A stretch of 53,101 bases of DNA from a virus: positions 1-53,101 of IMG/VR virus record IMGVR_UViG_3300033155_000965. One strand, written 5' to 3'. The translations under genes and the position numbers were made by a program. Positions 52,921-53,101 of the stretch are shown here, piece after piece. Below the pieces are notes generated by a model, which was given only the letters and a program-made list of their open reading frames with translations, did not search any database and was not told the origin of the DNA. Numbering within the stretch: position 1 is the first letter of the stretch; the number at the start of each line of letters is the position of its first letter.

Positions 52921-53101
52921 AGGCACCCCCTGAGCATGTCGCTCACGTGATGCACTGGATGAAAGGGGGAGTCGCCTCCCCCGGAGGTATTTTGTTTTAT
53001 CCTTCCCTATAAGATACTTTCATCCATGGTTACAATCCCCACTCCGATTTTTCTTCTTCTTGTCAAAGATCGCTCCGGTCCGGGACAGGTGGTTGGTGCC
53101 T
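52921..53101 (-). promoter_or_regulatory. Leader of the right operon with second copy of the repeat
   Basis: It contains copy B of the repeat (52983-53101), a BoxA-like ATCTTTGACA (53070-53061), the hairpin GGGGGAG...CTCCCCC (52965-52982) and the SD of the 57-residue gene. The expected promoter lies beyond the right edge of the window. The 5' AGGCACC can pair with GGTGCCT at the SD. Confidence 0.66.
52983..53101. repeat. Leader repeat, copy B (truncated by window edge)
   Basis: Second copy of the leader segment described at 50633-50750, in the same orientation. It reaches the last base of the window, so its full length is unknown. Confidence 0.75.

Noticed and set aside
1-53101. CRISPR arrays, tRNA genes and insertion sequences
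   Set aside because: No regularly spaced direct repeats, cloverleaf-like sequences or transposase-like proteins were seen. A tool-based tRNA scan could still find a weak one.

Overview
The window is a 53.1 kb piece of a tailed-phage genome (or prophage). It has a contractile tail, since a tail-sheath gene runs off the left edge. Every gene I can support is on the minus strand, so transcription runs from right (53.1 kb) to left (1 kb). Genes are packed head to tail, often with ATGA, TGATG, GTGA or TAATG start/stop overlaps. Shine-Dalgarno sites are strong and the visible promoters look like sigma70, so the host is bacterial. The sequence does not reveal which host. I see no tRNA, CRISPR array, integrase, DNA polymerase or terminase here, so this is only part of a larger genome.

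Right part (about 42-53 kb, probably early or regulatory). It holds small genes of unknown role plus a three-gene cassette: a MoxR-type AAA+ ATPase, a DUF3150 protein, and a VWA protein with an HExxH metallopeptidase motif. Most genes or small gene groups here have their own structured 5' leader, typically two hairpins followed by GGAGGT just before the start codon. The hairpins are conserved in shape with compensatory base changes. A perfect consensus promoter (TTGACA, 17 bp, TATAAT) at 50771-50799 feeds a leader of about 275 nt. Its first part, including a BoxA-like motif, is repeated at the right edge of the window (52983-53101). Near 42.1-42.25 kb, just after an M23 peptidase (putative lysin), lies a compact candidate RNA. 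A 16-bp long-range stem ending in seven T encloses two 10-bp helices that interlock as a pseudoknot.

Middle part (34.4-42 kb). A run of very small overlapping genes encodes Cys-rich mini-proteins, two lipoproteins, a secreted protein, a small membrane protein, and a Spo11/TopoVI-A-like TOPRIM protein.

Left part (1-34.3 kb, morphogenesis). After a terminator and promoter near 34.35 kb come: portal, a membrane protein, a type IB DNA topoisomerase, a DUF5661 protein, and a 1657-residue polyvalent protein (pyrophosphatase-like, GNAT-like, kinase-like and SNF2 helicase domains). Next are coiled-coil proteins, an ADP-ribosyltransferase-like protein and Mu-F/SPP1-gp7-like head proteins. These are followed by the prohead protease, an acidic scaffold, the major capsid protein and a decoration-like protein. 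A block of large beta-rich fibre-like proteins follows, with a YkgJ-type Cys-cluster protein and a zinc-ribbon protein among them. The end of the window has neck/connector/tail-completion proteins and the sheath.

Taken together, the left part builds the virion. It probably also loads ejected effector enzymes (helicase, topoisomerase, ADP-ribosyltransferase, kinase-like domains) into it. The right part runs an early programme with heavy RNA-level control. The RNA elements are the most promising candidates for something undescribed.
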